64,000 nucleotides of DNA from Sordaria brevicollis. Its lineage: Eukaryota > Ascomycota > Sordariomycetes > Sordariales > Sordariaceae. Location of the stretch: assembly GCA_033439795.1 (NCBI GenBank), contig JAUTDP010000008.1:992001-1056000 (forward strand). Direction: 5' to 3'. The notes under the pieces were generated by a model, which saw only the letters and a list, made by a program, of their open reading frames with translations, ran no database searches and was not told the origin of the DNA. Below are positions 32,761 to 43,682 of the stretch, piece by piece. The position numbers were made by a program, and so were the translations under genes. Position 1 is the stretch's first letter. Every line of letters starts with the position of its first letter.

Positions 32761-33060
32761 GGTATAGGTGCCGAAGTGTCGTACTCATTTCGTTGGCGGT
32801 CAGGCGGTGTCTTCTTTCCCATGTTGCGAGGCCACCACCTTTCGTTCGGCGTCGTTTGTGCAATCACCGATGGTGAATCATTCGCACGCCATTGTGTATG
32901 TCGTTGGTCATGGTATCGTCCACGTGTTTCTGATTGTCATATTAAGGTGGCTTTCAATCATTATAAGTACTCGGTATCAAACCTGTCCTTTCGCTCCCTG
33001 TGATGTCCTCTCTCACATCTGGCATTTCCATCGTACGACCTTCCCTCGTGAATAACCACG
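32761..33060. other. Intergenic, no gene seen
   Basis: 300 bp between DEAxACH paralogue 2 and the first CVNH gene; presumably the promoter of the latter. Confidence 0.4.
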
Positions 33061-33821
33061 ATGCAACTCCCACTCCTCCTTGCATTTGGCGCTATCGCCA
33101 TCACATCAACCGAAGCCTCGTACCCATACGGCAGCAACTTCCACCTAAGCTGCGCGAACTACACCTCCATCACTGACAATCTGGTCATTTATGCCCATTG
33201 CAAGCTAAATCCTAACCGGCCCCAAGACAAACAATTCGGTGATCCCGAACACGGTGGCTGGCGAGCCACAAGTCTCGACTTGAACAAGTGCCTCTGGTAC
33301 GATCCTTCCGAGACCACGCTCCAGTGGATCGCTCCCTTTTGCAACATGGCGCTTGTGGATACGCCGCCGAAGATGAGGAACCATACTGGACTGTAAGTCT
33401 TGCTTTCGGCCATCTATTCCTTTGTTAGCACTTTAAGATATTGCTCGGAAGATGCAAAAGTCAAAGCGGCAACAACTTAGGTACTGACGGGTCATCCTGC
33501 TCTAGCCAACCAGCCCCCCTCCTCCAAGACGTCTGCCGCAACTGTTCATTCACCAACTCCACGCCGAGGCCGGGAAGCAAGGACTCGTTTGATAACGTGC
33601 CCGGAGAACGCTTGTTGAAGTGCGATTGCAGAAACTATGTCAATCAGACACATAGTGTTTCTGTCAATCTCGGTACGTACAATACACTTCGCGTTGCCGT
33701 TAAGGTCCTTTCCTGCTGTATGACTGAACTTGCCACATGCTTACCAAAATACAAAACCACAGCACAGCACATCTACAACGGTCCGGACAGTCGTCTAAGC
33801 TGTTTTGGGCGGACTGGCTAA
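33061..33821 (+). CDS. Secreted CVNH-domain-like protein 1
   Basis: Exons 33061-33392, 33506-33672 and 33763-33821 give 185 aa. A signal peptide (MQLPLLLAFGAIAITSTEA) precedes FHLSCANY, a GGWRATSLDLNKCLWYD segment with LQW, a Cys-rich middle, KCDCRNYVNQTHSVSVNL, and a last exon reading AQHIYNGPDSRLSCFGRTG. The pattern F-x-SC, SLDLNxC(I/L), LxW and final NxxG-x-L-x-CFG fits the cyanovirin-N homology fold, a two-repeat lectin-like domain, in its fungal secreted form with extra cysteines. The last intron sits in phase 1 after the NL dipeptide, as in the two neighbouring genes. CVNH proteins bind high-mannose glycans in characterised cases; sugar binding here is inference. First of three clustered paralogues. 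Confidence 0.8.
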
Positions 33822-34134
33822 ATGTAGATTGTTTGAGCTCGATTGACGAGGAAACTACGGGTTCTTTTTTTGGCAGTTTTCTACATGGGTCATGGACAGA
33901 ATGAGATAGTGTAGATAGGGTAGGTGAAGGTGGGCGGTGGGGTTTCAAACATCGAATCTGAAAGGGAATAAATGGGCATGGCTGGCAGTGAGAAGGTTTC
34001 AAAGCAGCATCCTCTACAAAACAGGTCTTTTCTCTCCCTTCCAGATGTCGAGTGAGGTAAAATAATCGCGCTGCGACAGGCTGTAACCATCGTCACCAAA
34101 ATGGTAGAACATGAAGTTCAGGGATATGATCCTT
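33822..34134. other. Intergenic, no gene seen
   Basis: 3' flank of CVNH gene 1 and the upstream flank of a 5S rRNA gene. Confidence 0.4.
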
Positions 34135-34139
34135 ATAAG
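34134..34139 (+). promoter_or_regulatory. 5S rRNA upstream TATA-like box
   Basis: TTATAAG sits about 28 bp upstream of the 5S transcript start, at the same spacing as in the second copy, although the surrounding flanks differ. Neurospora 5S genes are known to need such a box. Confidence 0.75.
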
Positions 34140-34162
34140 CTCTACTCCTAGAAAGGTTTAGC

Positions 34163-34281
34163 ACATACGACCATACCCACTGGAAAACTCGGGATCCCGT
34201 CCGCTCTCCCATAGATAAGCCAGTGAGGGCCAGACTAGTAGTTGGGTCGGTGACGACCAGCGAATCCCTGGTGTTGTATGT
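34163..34281 (+). rRNA. 5S ribosomal RNA, copy 1
   Basis: 119 nt beginning ACATACGACCATACCCACTG and ending GGTGTTGTATGT, the Neurospora alpha-type 5S sequence, with the internal promoter (A-box and C-box) region intact. A T-run follows directly (34,285-34,290) as the RNA polymerase III terminator. It is identical over its full length to the copy at 43,564. Neurospora 5S genes are dispersed rather than tandem. Confidence 0.97.
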
Positions 34282-34729
34282 CTTCTTTTTTCCCTTTTTC
34301 ATTTCGTCGTTATTTCCTCTTTGTCTCACATAGATCCCATTCTTTTTCATGTTGTTGGTATTCCTCGGTAGACCTTTGCTTGCATAACATTCGCACCGTC
34401 TCTTGTTTTGAGCTTGTAGACGTTTGTAACTATATGTCCTGGCGTTCAGGATGTATCACAGTGCAGATTGAACTGGATTTTGTTTACCAATGCACTCTCC
34501 TTTCCGTGCCATCTTATACCTTTTGTTTCATTGTCGTTGGTTTCGACGTCAGGCCATGACGCACTTGTTTGTGGGATGCACCGTTGCACGTTGATTTCTA
34601 CAGATAACAGCTTGAGACGAATCATGGGTGAAGTATATATTAGCATGCCCAAGCTTGATCCTGCGAGACTTGAGGCGCTCACAATCACTAGGTAGTCCCC
34701 CGTTCAGCTCATCTGTCAAAACCATCAAT
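34282..34729. other. Intergenic between 5S copy 1 and CVNH gene 2
   Basis: Begins with the T-rich terminator and then serves as promoter region for CVNH gene 2. No further gene is seen. Confidence 0.4.
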
Positions 34730-35413
34730 ATGCATCTGCTTCGGTTCCTCGCCTTGCTTCTCGTCACCATCGTTGAAGCTCTCAACTGCTCGATCTACGA
34801 TTCCGGTGACTTCCAAAAATCTTGCTCATTTAATGGGAGGATCGGGCCGCGCTTCACCATAGGCGCTGTTTGTCTCAACAGCGACCGAGTAAATGTGACC
34901 AGCAAGCTCGACCTATCACTGTGCATCGGTTGGAACATGAGCACTGCTTCGTTGGAATGGAGGGTTCCTTCCGACTCGTGCAATACTACCACGGCGGATG
35001 CGGAGCATGGCTTGAATAGTAAACAGGATAATTTGTCAGTCTTCTTACCCCCAAACTCAAGCAACGAAACAATCGTCGGTCCGTTTCTTGGCTAACGAGA
35101 CGTCTTTGTGGTAGGGTCAACATTGACGATCATTGCGCTATGTCTACAGATGCTGATTGGAAGGCCGATGCTGGTGCTAACTGGGTGATGATGAGATTGC
35201 GGTGCCAAGTTTTGGACACCTCGCAACCGGTAGACTGGGCTCCGGGGAAAGACATCAATCTATGTAAGACAACCTGACCCAACGTCCTGCCATCAGCGCA
35301 TTGGACAACGTTGACCGGAAGCTAATAATATTTTGTGCCCTACAGCTGAACACGTCTTCAACCACAATGGCCTGTTGGGATGTTTCGGAAAGGTTGGCGA
35401 GAAAGTCTATTAG
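34730..35413 (+). CDS. Secreted CVNH-domain-like protein 2
   Basis: Exons 34730-35034, 35115-35263 and 35346-35413 (introns 80 and 82 nt, CTAAC branch in the first) give 173 aa. A signal peptide (MHLLRFLALLLVTIVEA) is followed by FQKSCSFNG, AVCLNSDRVNV, KLDLSLCIGWN with LEWRVP, then a second repeat with WVMMRLRCQVL, and the last exon SEHVFNHNGLLGCFGKVG. This is the fungal CVNH pattern (F-x-x-SC, LDL-x-x-CI, LEW, N-x-NG-x-L-x-CFG). Exon phases are the same as in gene 1. Several N-glycosylation sequons occur (NCS, NVT, NMS, NTT, NSS, NET in the unspliced frame). It is probably secreted. Sequence divergence from its neighbours suggests an old duplication. Confidence 0.8.
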
Positions 35414-36232
35414 TGTCGGTCGGCCACATGAGGTGATGGAAACAAACCTGACCCAAGGAAGGAGAAGGTCCGTTTTTATGCGAAGGAATGGATATTTGGG
35501 CGTACAAGAGGCATAAGGGATGAACAAGAACAATGAACAATTGTGAAGTAATTACAGATCCTTAGAGGTTTTTCCAACCACATCATGTGAAGAATGCATC
35601 AACAAAGTGACCAGACCCGTACAGTAATCGAGCGTATAACCACATGTAAGAGCGATGTCTGTTTCCAACGGCAAGTTACTGCCGAGAACACCGCTCGGAT
35701 TCACCTGCTCTCAAGTCACTGTACTACCGGGCTACGGCTTCGACCTCGCAAACTTGCACCTGTATGATTCTAGTCCTCAACCCTTAATACAAGGTCCATA
35801 TTGTCTTCATACGAGTTGTTGTGATCATGATAATGGAAGTCATATAAACTGTGAAGCCCTCTCGCGTAACACCCGGGGAAAATTGTGGAATACTTGTGCT
35901 TGAACCCAGGACAGTGACCAACATCCTTCGACATCGACGGTCTTGATGAGCCATCGAACCTCCCGTACAAGGTATTCACCCTCCAGTGTATCATGGCAGC
36001 TAAAAGGCTAAAACCAACCAAGTGAACCTGAGATCGTGACACATTGATCCGCCCATTATAGCCGTGGATCAATTCCAACGTGCCAACCCTCATAGCTATA
36101 ACCTCCAACCCTGCCACCCGTGGACTGGCTCTTAACTTTACTTGTATCTCTTCCTTCGACTCCCCGATTCTAGCTTGACCAAATTGCAACCACATCAACA
36201 ACAACCCTCCACCGACAACTTCACCAACCAAG
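35414..36232. other. Intergenic, 0.8 kb, no gene seen
   Basis: No frame over 82 codons in the forward direction and no CVNH-like fragment could be found. The last 100 bp form a CA/CT-rich leader for CVNH gene 3. Confidence 0.45.
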
Positions 36233-36849
36233 ATGCTTTTCCCAACCTCACTACCACCTCTCTCCCTCCTCCTCACCGCCTCCACCACCCTCCCCGTCCA
36301 TCTCCCTACCGCCTCCGCCGCCGGCATAATCCCGAATCCCTTTCCCGACCAGAACCCCATGATCGACACCTTCCGCGAATCCTGCGTTAACTGGCAACTA
36401 GACGCCTCCACCTGTTCGCTCAACGGCATCTGCAAACTCACCGACGACTCCCGCGAAGCGTCTCACCCAAAGTTACACGGGTGGCGCGAGACGAGTTTGG
36501 ATCTGAATAACTGTATCTGGTACGATGCCAAGGCGAGTAATATCAAGTGGTTTGAGGTGAACAAGGATGGGAAGGTGGAGGATTTGTCTGGCACCGCAAA
36601 CTTTTGCCGCGACTTTTGTGACTGCTGGATCATGGACGGGGGGGTGTCGCAGGATTTGATGGCCTGTCATTGTGACTCGGGGGAGCATAGGAGGAGTAGG
36701 TTGAGTGCGTTGAATTTGAGTAAGTTCTTTTCTTTTTCTTTGACTTTGACTTGGCAATTTATGCATGGATGGGCTGACAGTAACAAAAAGCTGAACGGAT
36801 TGCGAATGGGGGAGGACATTTTGAGTGTTTTGGTAGGAAGGGGAACTAA
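36233..36849 (+). CDS. Secreted CVNH-domain-like protein 3
   Basis: Exons 36233-36719 and 36791-36849 give 181 aa. A hydrophobic N-terminus (LPPLSLLLTASTTLPVHL) is followed by FRESCVNWQL, STCSLNGICKL, GWRETSLDLNNCIWYD with IKWFEV, then a Cys-rich second half (ANFCRDFCDCW, QDLMACHCDSG, SALNL) and the last exon TERIANGGGHFECFGRKGN. The GW-x-TSLDLN-x-C block is shared almost word for word with gene 1, making these two the closest pair. The acceptor chosen (ACAAAAAG) is the only one nearby that restores the family's NGxG-x(2)-CFG ending. Like its neighbours it is probably secreted and may bind glycans. The role is unknown. Confidence 0.8.
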
Positions 36850-37847
36850 AGAAAGACTGGGGCAGTACTGGAAGCCATCGTGGTCGCGATCATGCTCTTT
36901 CTTTCCTTGGAGGAGGAGGGTGTGAAAAGACGCGAAGCTGAGGGAACACAGAGGTTGAGAAATGCGATTGAGTGAATGAGAAGGCCACAGAAAAACGAGT
37001 ACCGTTAATAAATGACATTGTTCGTTGAAGGGTGTCCTGTTGGAAAAGGTGTCATCCTCAATAGGAATGTTGACATGTTGATGCTTGGCAAGGAACTTTT
37101 AAGGATGACGGGAAATCGCCGGCAACGGAGTGCGGTGGTGCTATAGGTATTGAGCGCTGTAATTGGGCCTCTGTAGTGGGAAACTAACACACATGTGCGC
37201 TATTTCCTTAATGTAAGAGAAGATGCAAACGATCTACATATTTTCTGCCGCCACCAGGTCATCAAGAAGTGAAATTCCCAGTAATGAGGAAGAAAACGAA
37301 ACAAATGTAGAATTTTATTGATCCTTTGAATATCTCATGAAATTTATCAAGATGCTCTAAGACGGAAAGTTGCAGAGTGTCTTTTGAACATCTTGCCTTT
37401 TCCTTGGCCAAGATGCTGTCTGTTAGTGTCTGTTAGTGCACCATGGTATCTAACCGCAAGTCCCCACCCACCTTTGTGACGTCTCGCCGTTATCACATCT
37501 TGGCAGCTTACCCGGCCACACCACCCCAATTCATCACCAACTTCGACAACCCTTTTCTGCAACGCTGACGGGCGTTTTGTGGCGCGACTTGGCGAAACGC
37601 GTGTCAGCCTGGGTACTGAACCCTATACGTCCGCTGTTGCAGCGGGTCAGCCGCCGAAATGACCGACCACGTTGTGTCTCAGGTCAGCCCGCGCGGGGTA
37701 ACATGAGGCGAGCACACGACAACAACGACATCGACAACGACAACGACAACGACAACAACCCCTCCTTGACGTCGAGCCATTCGCTAATCGCTCCCTCCTT
37801 TCCGAAAACGAAAACGACAGCGAGACCGACCGTAGCGACCCCCTAAG
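36850..37847. promoter_or_regulatory. Upstream region of the HET gene
   Basis: About 1 kb without a supported gene. The final 130 bp hold the ACGACA-type repeat listed separately. Confidence 0.4.
37717..37758. repeat. (CGACAA)n microsatellite in the HET-gene leader
   Basis: Imperfect CGACAA/CGACAT hexamer units, about 90 bp upstream of the HET start codon. Confidence 0.8.
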
Positions 37848-40217
37848 ATGACTAAAGGCGGCGTGATCCCACACGTCCTTTGCGACCGCTGTTCCCGGAT
37901 CATCAACTCCGACTGGGTTCAAGAGCGATTGGCACGCGTGAAGCCATGGACGGGGAACAGCAGCTGGGCGTTGGACGGGGACTCGGGAGAGGAAGAGAGA
38001 CTCCGCTTCTTTCACAGCGAAGGCTTGGAGAAGTTGGATGCGTCTGCGGCTGCGGGCTGTCATCTCTGTGCCCTCATCAGCAAGAAGGACATGTACTTTG
38101 AGATGTCCAAAGATGAGGAGCATACCGGTCTGGTCCAGGTCGTGGCCTGTGCGGGGCCGTACTCGGTTTGGTTGGAGATAAGCCGGATCCAAGAGCTGGA
38201 AATAGACGACGACATGGCAGATGACTTGCCCGGAGTGGATGTGTGGTTGGAGGAACGGTACAACGAGAGCTCCGACTTTTGTGGAGGATGGGTTATGGAT
38301 GACTTTGTCACTGTCCAGCTGCGGAGGGTTCAAAGTGGTGAGTTACTCGTCTTGATAGGATGGTGTTGACTGCTTCTAATCTTGACTCCAGGCACGTATT
38401 CGCCAGAAGGTCCTGACTCGAGCCACCCGCTCTCGCCATCCTCGGATGCTCCAGAAATTATCAATTCCATGCAATACTGGCTCAAAGACTGCGTCGAGAA
38501 CCATCCCGAGTGCAACCGGTATTCTTCCACGCAAAAGGACCCCACCGCGACATGGCTTCCCACGCGACTCATCGATGTGGGAGAAGTACCCGGTAAACTA
38601 GCTCCGCGATTGGTCATATCAGCTGCCGAAGGTCTTGCCCAGAAGAAGGCGCACTACCTCACGCTCAGCCATTCCTGGTCCATCTCCACGAAGCCGCACA
38701 ACCTGAAGTTGGAGACGGAGAATATGGCCCAGTTGCAAAAGGCCATACCCCTTGATGACAGGTTGTCCAAGACGTTTCGAGATGCACTGAAGATAACCCA
38801 ACAGCTTGGATGTCGGTATATCTGGATCGATTCCTTGTGTATTATCCAAAGTGGCTCAAAGGCCAAGGAAGACTGGGCAAGGGAGGGCCTTACCATGAGT
38901 GACGTCTACGGTCATTCACGCTGTAATATCACTGCTCTGGGAGTCGGTGGTAACGATGGATGCTACGCCCCCAGGAACCCATTGCAAACGAGCCCATGCC
39001 TCATCAAGAAGTTTGCTGACAAGTCTGCCGTATTCGCCGTCAACTCCCTCCTCGAAAACACATTCACCGAGAACGTGGAGCAGTCGCCCCTGTTCAAGCG
39101 AGGCTGGGTCTTCCAGGAAAGCGTCCTGTCCTCGCGAGCAGTCTACTTTGGAGCTTCCCAGCTCTTCTGGGAATGCCGTCGTCAAGCTTTCGCCGAGTCA
39201 TGGCCCTTCAAGACCGACACCCCCAAGGTGCAACAGCGCCTCACCGAGCCTACCTTGCGAGCCACGGGAGACAGTCCGTTTTCCTCCAAGACCGTCTTCG
39301 AGGCACTCTGCAACGCCGAAGACCAGCAAACAAAACAGTCTCAAGAAGAAAAGGACAGAGCGAAACATCTGATTGAGCACATCTTCCCCTCATTCCTCGC
39401 CTGGCAAAAGATTGCACAAACCTTCATCGGCACCTCCCTAACATTCACATCCGACCGCCTCTTTGCCATGGCCGGCATTGCCCGCGCCATCGAGCACTTC
39501 CGCTCCTTCACCTACGTCACCGGGACCTGGCGCGAGCTATACCCTCTCGACCTGCTCTGGCGCTTCACCCGGGAGTTAGGCGAGCGAAAGAACATTCCCT
39601 CAGGCTCTAACGCCCCGTCGTGGTCATGGGCCGCCAAGGAGCTCGACGTCAAGGAGTCGCTCAAGAACATTGCCGAAAGCGAAAAGAACACGCAACGGCC
39701 CGATCACTGGGATGGAAACAAGCGGTTCATGGTTGAGTCGATCACCGCCGTCTCTTACCTCTCCCAGCTGGTCGAGTTCCCGAACCCCGCTTTTGAGGCG
39801 AAATACAAACCTGAAAAGGAGGGAGAGATTCAGATTGTCTTGAAGGGCCGCGTGCGGAAGGGGTTGGTCAAGACGGAACTGGACGTGCAGAATTACCCCG
39901 AGGATCGGTTGTACCTCGAAGGAGGAAAGAATGATGATGGGCCGTATGTGATTATGCACATGGACGATGACACGCCGATGGATGGATTGCAAGTGGTTCT
40001 CGTCTTGTTGATGGAATGGGAAGGGTTGGTCAGTAACTATTGGAAACGGCGATTCCAGGGTGGGTTGGTTCTGGCGCCGGCCGTGGCTGAGGGTGGTTCA
40101 AGACAGAAGGAGATCGTTTATCGTCGTGTTGGAACATTCAGGACGGGCGAGCTATCGGACTGTCCTGTCAATGCTTTTGATGGGAGTGAAAGGGAGGAGG
40201 TGGTGCGGATTTGCTGA
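37848..40217 (+). CDS. HET-domain (heterokaryon incompatibility-type) protein
   Basis: Exons 37848-38337 and 38392-40217 with a 54-nt intron give 771 aa. The N-terminal region has a CDRC and a GCHLCALI motif, common in fungal HET proteins. The HET domain begins at about residue 252 with YLTLSHSWS and continues through MAQLQKAIPLDDRLSKTFRDAL, LGCRYIWIDSLCIIQ, DWAREGLTMSDVYGHSRCNI to RGWVFQESVLSSRAVYFG and QLFWECR, all diagnostic blocks. A variable C-terminal half (about residues 440-771) contains PSWSWAA, also typical. HET domains trigger cell death on non-self recognition in incompatible fusions; partner specificity cannot be predicted. No NACHT/WD40 is fused. The reading frame is intact. Confidence 0.93.
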
Positions 40218-42081
40218 GGCATCAGAATATTCCTTTCTCGGTGCCGAAAAGGCGATTGCCGACTTTCTCTGATCACAGCAAAGCAATTCAATCCGATCGT
40301 GCCGACCTTCCAGCCAATGCCCCTATTCACACCGTTGATTTTGCCATCGCCCAGTTCTTGGCTTATCCACCATAGCGGAACGAAGCGTCAGAGGCCGCCA
40401 TGCCGGTATCCTCCCGATCTCGTGTTGACCCCGGCGCCATCAAAACCTCCACAGCGCGATGCCGATCATCGTCAGTTTCCATTCACGACAGTTTCCAGAC
40501 TTTTTCTTTGCCATGCCATTGTCACCTGACCTTGTTTGACCGCACAGCCTGGTTGCTTACTGAGCACCCAGACCACTGAGCCTCAGTGCGAGGCGATAGA
40601 CCGGTCCTTCTCAGTCCATACCAGTTCGTATTACAAGTGGCCCTTACTAAGTTTCGGAACAAAATATCATGTTACGTCCCACGATCCTTTCCATGTCGTT
40701 CAAGTTCACCGCTCCGGGCTTTTGTCCTGATTGGCGAGACTCAAGCTTTCCTGTGTCGCCTCAACTCAGGTACTCAGCCTCCGCGGCCCAGCGGGACCGA
40801 GGGCCGCCCGACGTCCTCGTACAAAATACTACCGAAATCCCGAACAGATGCATTGGGACTCCCTGATTCGTGGAAAGGATCATCACCGAAGGCTTATCTA
40901 GGCTTGGGGCAACACTGCATCCTTCGATCGCGCACTGCCCTGAATGCCCTGACGGTTGGTGTTCGCTGAGCCGCTACCGAACGGCGGCCGAAGCAGGAAC
41001 GGTCACCCGCTGCAATGTTACCTTCGGTAACAACCCACGTTTTGGGACACGATGGGATCGATCTTGTGGCATGGTGTAGCGTTGTACGAAATGGATCAAA
41101 GTTCTCACCTCCCCATTTGACTGCCACATTCGTTTTCGAGCCCGACACATTCTCTGGGGCATTTGATGACTTCATTGCGATGCTCAGCCATCAACACGAC
41201 AAAATAAGCGCCCAAGATCCCCACAGTCGACTTATACGGAGTCGGTTGTCTCCATATCTCCCTTGGACCCTCCCATTCACTGCCGCTTGAGAGCCACCTG
41301 GACTGCTACCCTCCACCTAGAGGCGTTTCGCGAAGCCCGTATATTTCCCTGCTAGGGCATTTAGGTGATCGAAAATCAAGACAATCACTCCAAACTACGG
41401 TCATTTTGGTATAGCTTGCGCTATAAGTTCGGCTTGGTATACCCGCTGGGAAGGGGAAATACGAGAAAGAGTTGCATTTCAGGTCTTGGCAATCGTCAGG
41501 CCCTGTTGTCGGAGGGAAAAAGGTTCCATATGTTCGGGCTCCGATTTCCGTCTTTCTCGATCTGCAAGCAGCAACAGCAGCAGCTCGAGTCTTCTCCATG
41601 CTTCTCTTTTTGTTTCTCTCGTCGGTTTTTTGATGACCAAGGTCATCAAGTGGTCTCGGCACGGTCCACCACAAGCGGGTGAACACCAAACTTCCCTTTT
41701 GTTTTTCGGGCCATGAAGCAAAACAAGCCATGATATGAGAACAGACGGTGGCGGTGACCTTTTGTGAAGGTGACGGTCAACTGGCGGCGAGCGGACAACA
41801 ACCGCAACGTAACAGCCAGCGAGGAAGAACACTACGGTAACAGCGGCACCGAGGGGGGAGGGTCCCAGTGGATACGGTGATGATCATCATCGGTGGGTCG
41901 ACTTAGACTCCAGTTCGTCATGTCCGTCATCCGACATCCGACCCTATCCATCCACCGAGATCTTGAAAGTATAAGATCTCGAGATCCCTTTCTGTTTTTT
42001 TTGTCTATCCATTCATCATCTCCATCCAGCATCGCCATCAGCAGTAACACACACTTCAACCTAAACCTTAATCTCTAATCA
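40218..42081. other. Gene-free interval, 1.9 kb
   Basis: Short, mutually overlapping frames on both strands without family resemblance or joining introns. The 3' portion is the promoter of the AA1-like gene. Confidence 0.5.
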
Positions 42082-42111
42082 CCAACCAAACCAAACCAAA
42101 CCAAACCCCCA
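42082..42111. repeat. (CCAAA)n repeat in the leader of the AA1-like gene
   Basis: Five CCAAA/CCAAC units ending about 15 bp before the start codon. Confidence 0.8.
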
Positions 42112-42125
42112 CCAACTCTATCAAA

Positions 42126-42731
42126 ATGGTCAACTTCACCCGCGCCGCTGCCGCTCTGGCCCTCGCCGCCACTGCTTCCGCTGCTCCCGCCTCTACCGCC
42201 GTCAAGGCCACCGAGACCACTTCCGACTTGACCTGGACCGTCTCCAACTTTGACTTCCACGCCGACTACATCTTCACCACCCCGGCCCACCAGAACAGCT
42301 GGGGCTACGTCAACTTCGCCTTGTCGTCTGACAAGACCGACCTGGTCTACTCTTGCAGCACCGCCTCCAGCCGCCTCATGGACTTCTTCTACGGCGAGAC
42401 CGAGTACGCCTGCGCCGCGCCCGCTGGTGCCCCCGAGGGCAGCAAGGCCGGTTTCCGCTACAACAGGACCGATGGCACTCTTACCTTGAGCGAGACTGTT
42501 GTTGGTGAGGAGACGTAAGTAACCTTCCGATTTGGAGAGATATAGATGGAAATCTTGGTTGCTGACAGGAAAATGAACAGCTACACCGTCTCCGGATCTA
42601 CCAAGATCGAGACCACCTGCACCGATGTCACCACTGGTCCCAGCCCCGACTGGACTGTTGGCCAGATTTATACCTGGCGCAAGGTTGACTGCGATGAGGT
42701 TAATGCTACTGTTGCTGGTACCGTTGCTTAA
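42126..42731 (+). CDS. Small secreted protein, AA1/Alt a 1-like
   Basis: Exons 42126-42514 and 42581-42731 with a 66-nt intron give 179 aa. The signal peptide is MVNFTRAAAALALAATASAAP. The mature part reads LTWTVSNFDFHADYIF, NSWGYVNFAL, LVYSCSTASS, EYACAAP, RYNRTDGTLTLSETV, YTVSGSTK, TTCTDV, WRKVDCDE. Four cysteines in two distant pairs and the beta-rich W-x-V-x-x-F opening match the arrangement of the fungal AA1-like/Alt a 1 fold, a secreted beta-barrel family; this is recognition by pattern, not alignment. Codon choice is strongly C/G-ended and the leader is short and CA-rich, both suggesting high expression. Function in Neurospora is unknown. Confidence 0.7.
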
Positions 42732-43535
42732 GCGGACTACCTAAACATAGTTTCCTCGCTAGCCCAAAGCTAGCGAGTTTGCATCTGGATGTTGGGCATG
42801 AAAGTGTGATGGATGGGAGATGAGTGATGTTGGCATACTAGCAGGTTTTAGATCTAGTTTGGATATGAAATACTAGCAAGCAAGCGATCTTTGCAATTTT
42901 CGCACGAAACTTTCCACTTGGGATCCTACCTGATGGTGTCGATGCAAGTGAACGCTCGATCGGATCTTGCCGGATCTTATCTGATGAAGATGCAGTGCCT
43001 GATCGGACTGAGATCTGATCTTATCTGATCGCTTCCATCCCAAGACTCAGCCCCAACGTGACGTACCTAGACATCATTTTATAGAGATGTGTTTCATCCA
43101 ACCCGGTTCGTAGGGGTCGCGGCCACGGTAGACAGCTCAGGCTTAAAGCATCCCATTTAACATCTGTTGAACATCTTCTCCATTCACCGGTACGCCATGG
43201 AGGTAATATCCTGCCATGGTTTCCATTTCCCTTCTTCTGTCTAGAACAGACCACTTTTCCCCCAATCTTCGTCCAGCCTCCCATCAACTAGAATACACAT
43301 CATCCACCACTCCCCAATTCATTTGCCCCTCCTCAAATCCCAAGACGAAGTTCATGTTATCCCCTCCGTCAAACCAAGCTTAATACCGATAAAAGGCATG
43401 AAAACAAGCAAAGGATTTTGGCACCCCCACCCCCACCCCCGACATCCCCAACCAGAAGCATAAGTACATAGAGAGAAACACCGACACCTCACCCCGTCAC
43501 TGAGGCATTGCCCTAATACCATCTGGCCCATATTT
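42732..43535. other. Intergenic with a GATC-rich cluster, no gene
   Basis: 3' flank of the AA1-like gene and upstream flank of 5S copy 2. It contains seven GATC sites within 42,958-43,029 (see findings) and a C-rich stretch at about 43,421-43,440. Confidence 0.5.
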
Positions 43536-43540
43536 ATAAG
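43535..43540 (+). promoter_or_regulatory. 5S rRNA upstream TATA-like box, copy 2
   Basis: TTATAAG about 28 bp before the transcript start, the only notable match between the upstream flanks of the two 5S genes besides an AGC just before the start. Confidence 0.75.
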
Positions 43541-43563
43541 AGGTAGTCTTGGAAAGAACAAGC

Positions 43564-43682
43564 ACATACGACCATACCCACTGGAAAACTCGGGATCCCG
43601 TCCGCTCTCCCATAGATAAGCCAGTGAGGGCCAGACTAGTAGTTGGGTCGGTGACGACCAGCGAATCCCTGGTGTTGTATGT
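43564..43682 (+). rRNA. 5S ribosomal RNA, copy 2
   Basis: 119 nt, identical to copy 1 at 34,163. A T-run from 43,684 provides the polymerase III terminator. The unrelated flanks show it is an independent dispersed gene and not part of a larger duplication. Confidence 0.97.

Noticed and set aside
37717..37758. CGACAA repeat as a coding repeat
   Set aside because: It lies before the HET start codon and the frame through it does not join the HET protein.
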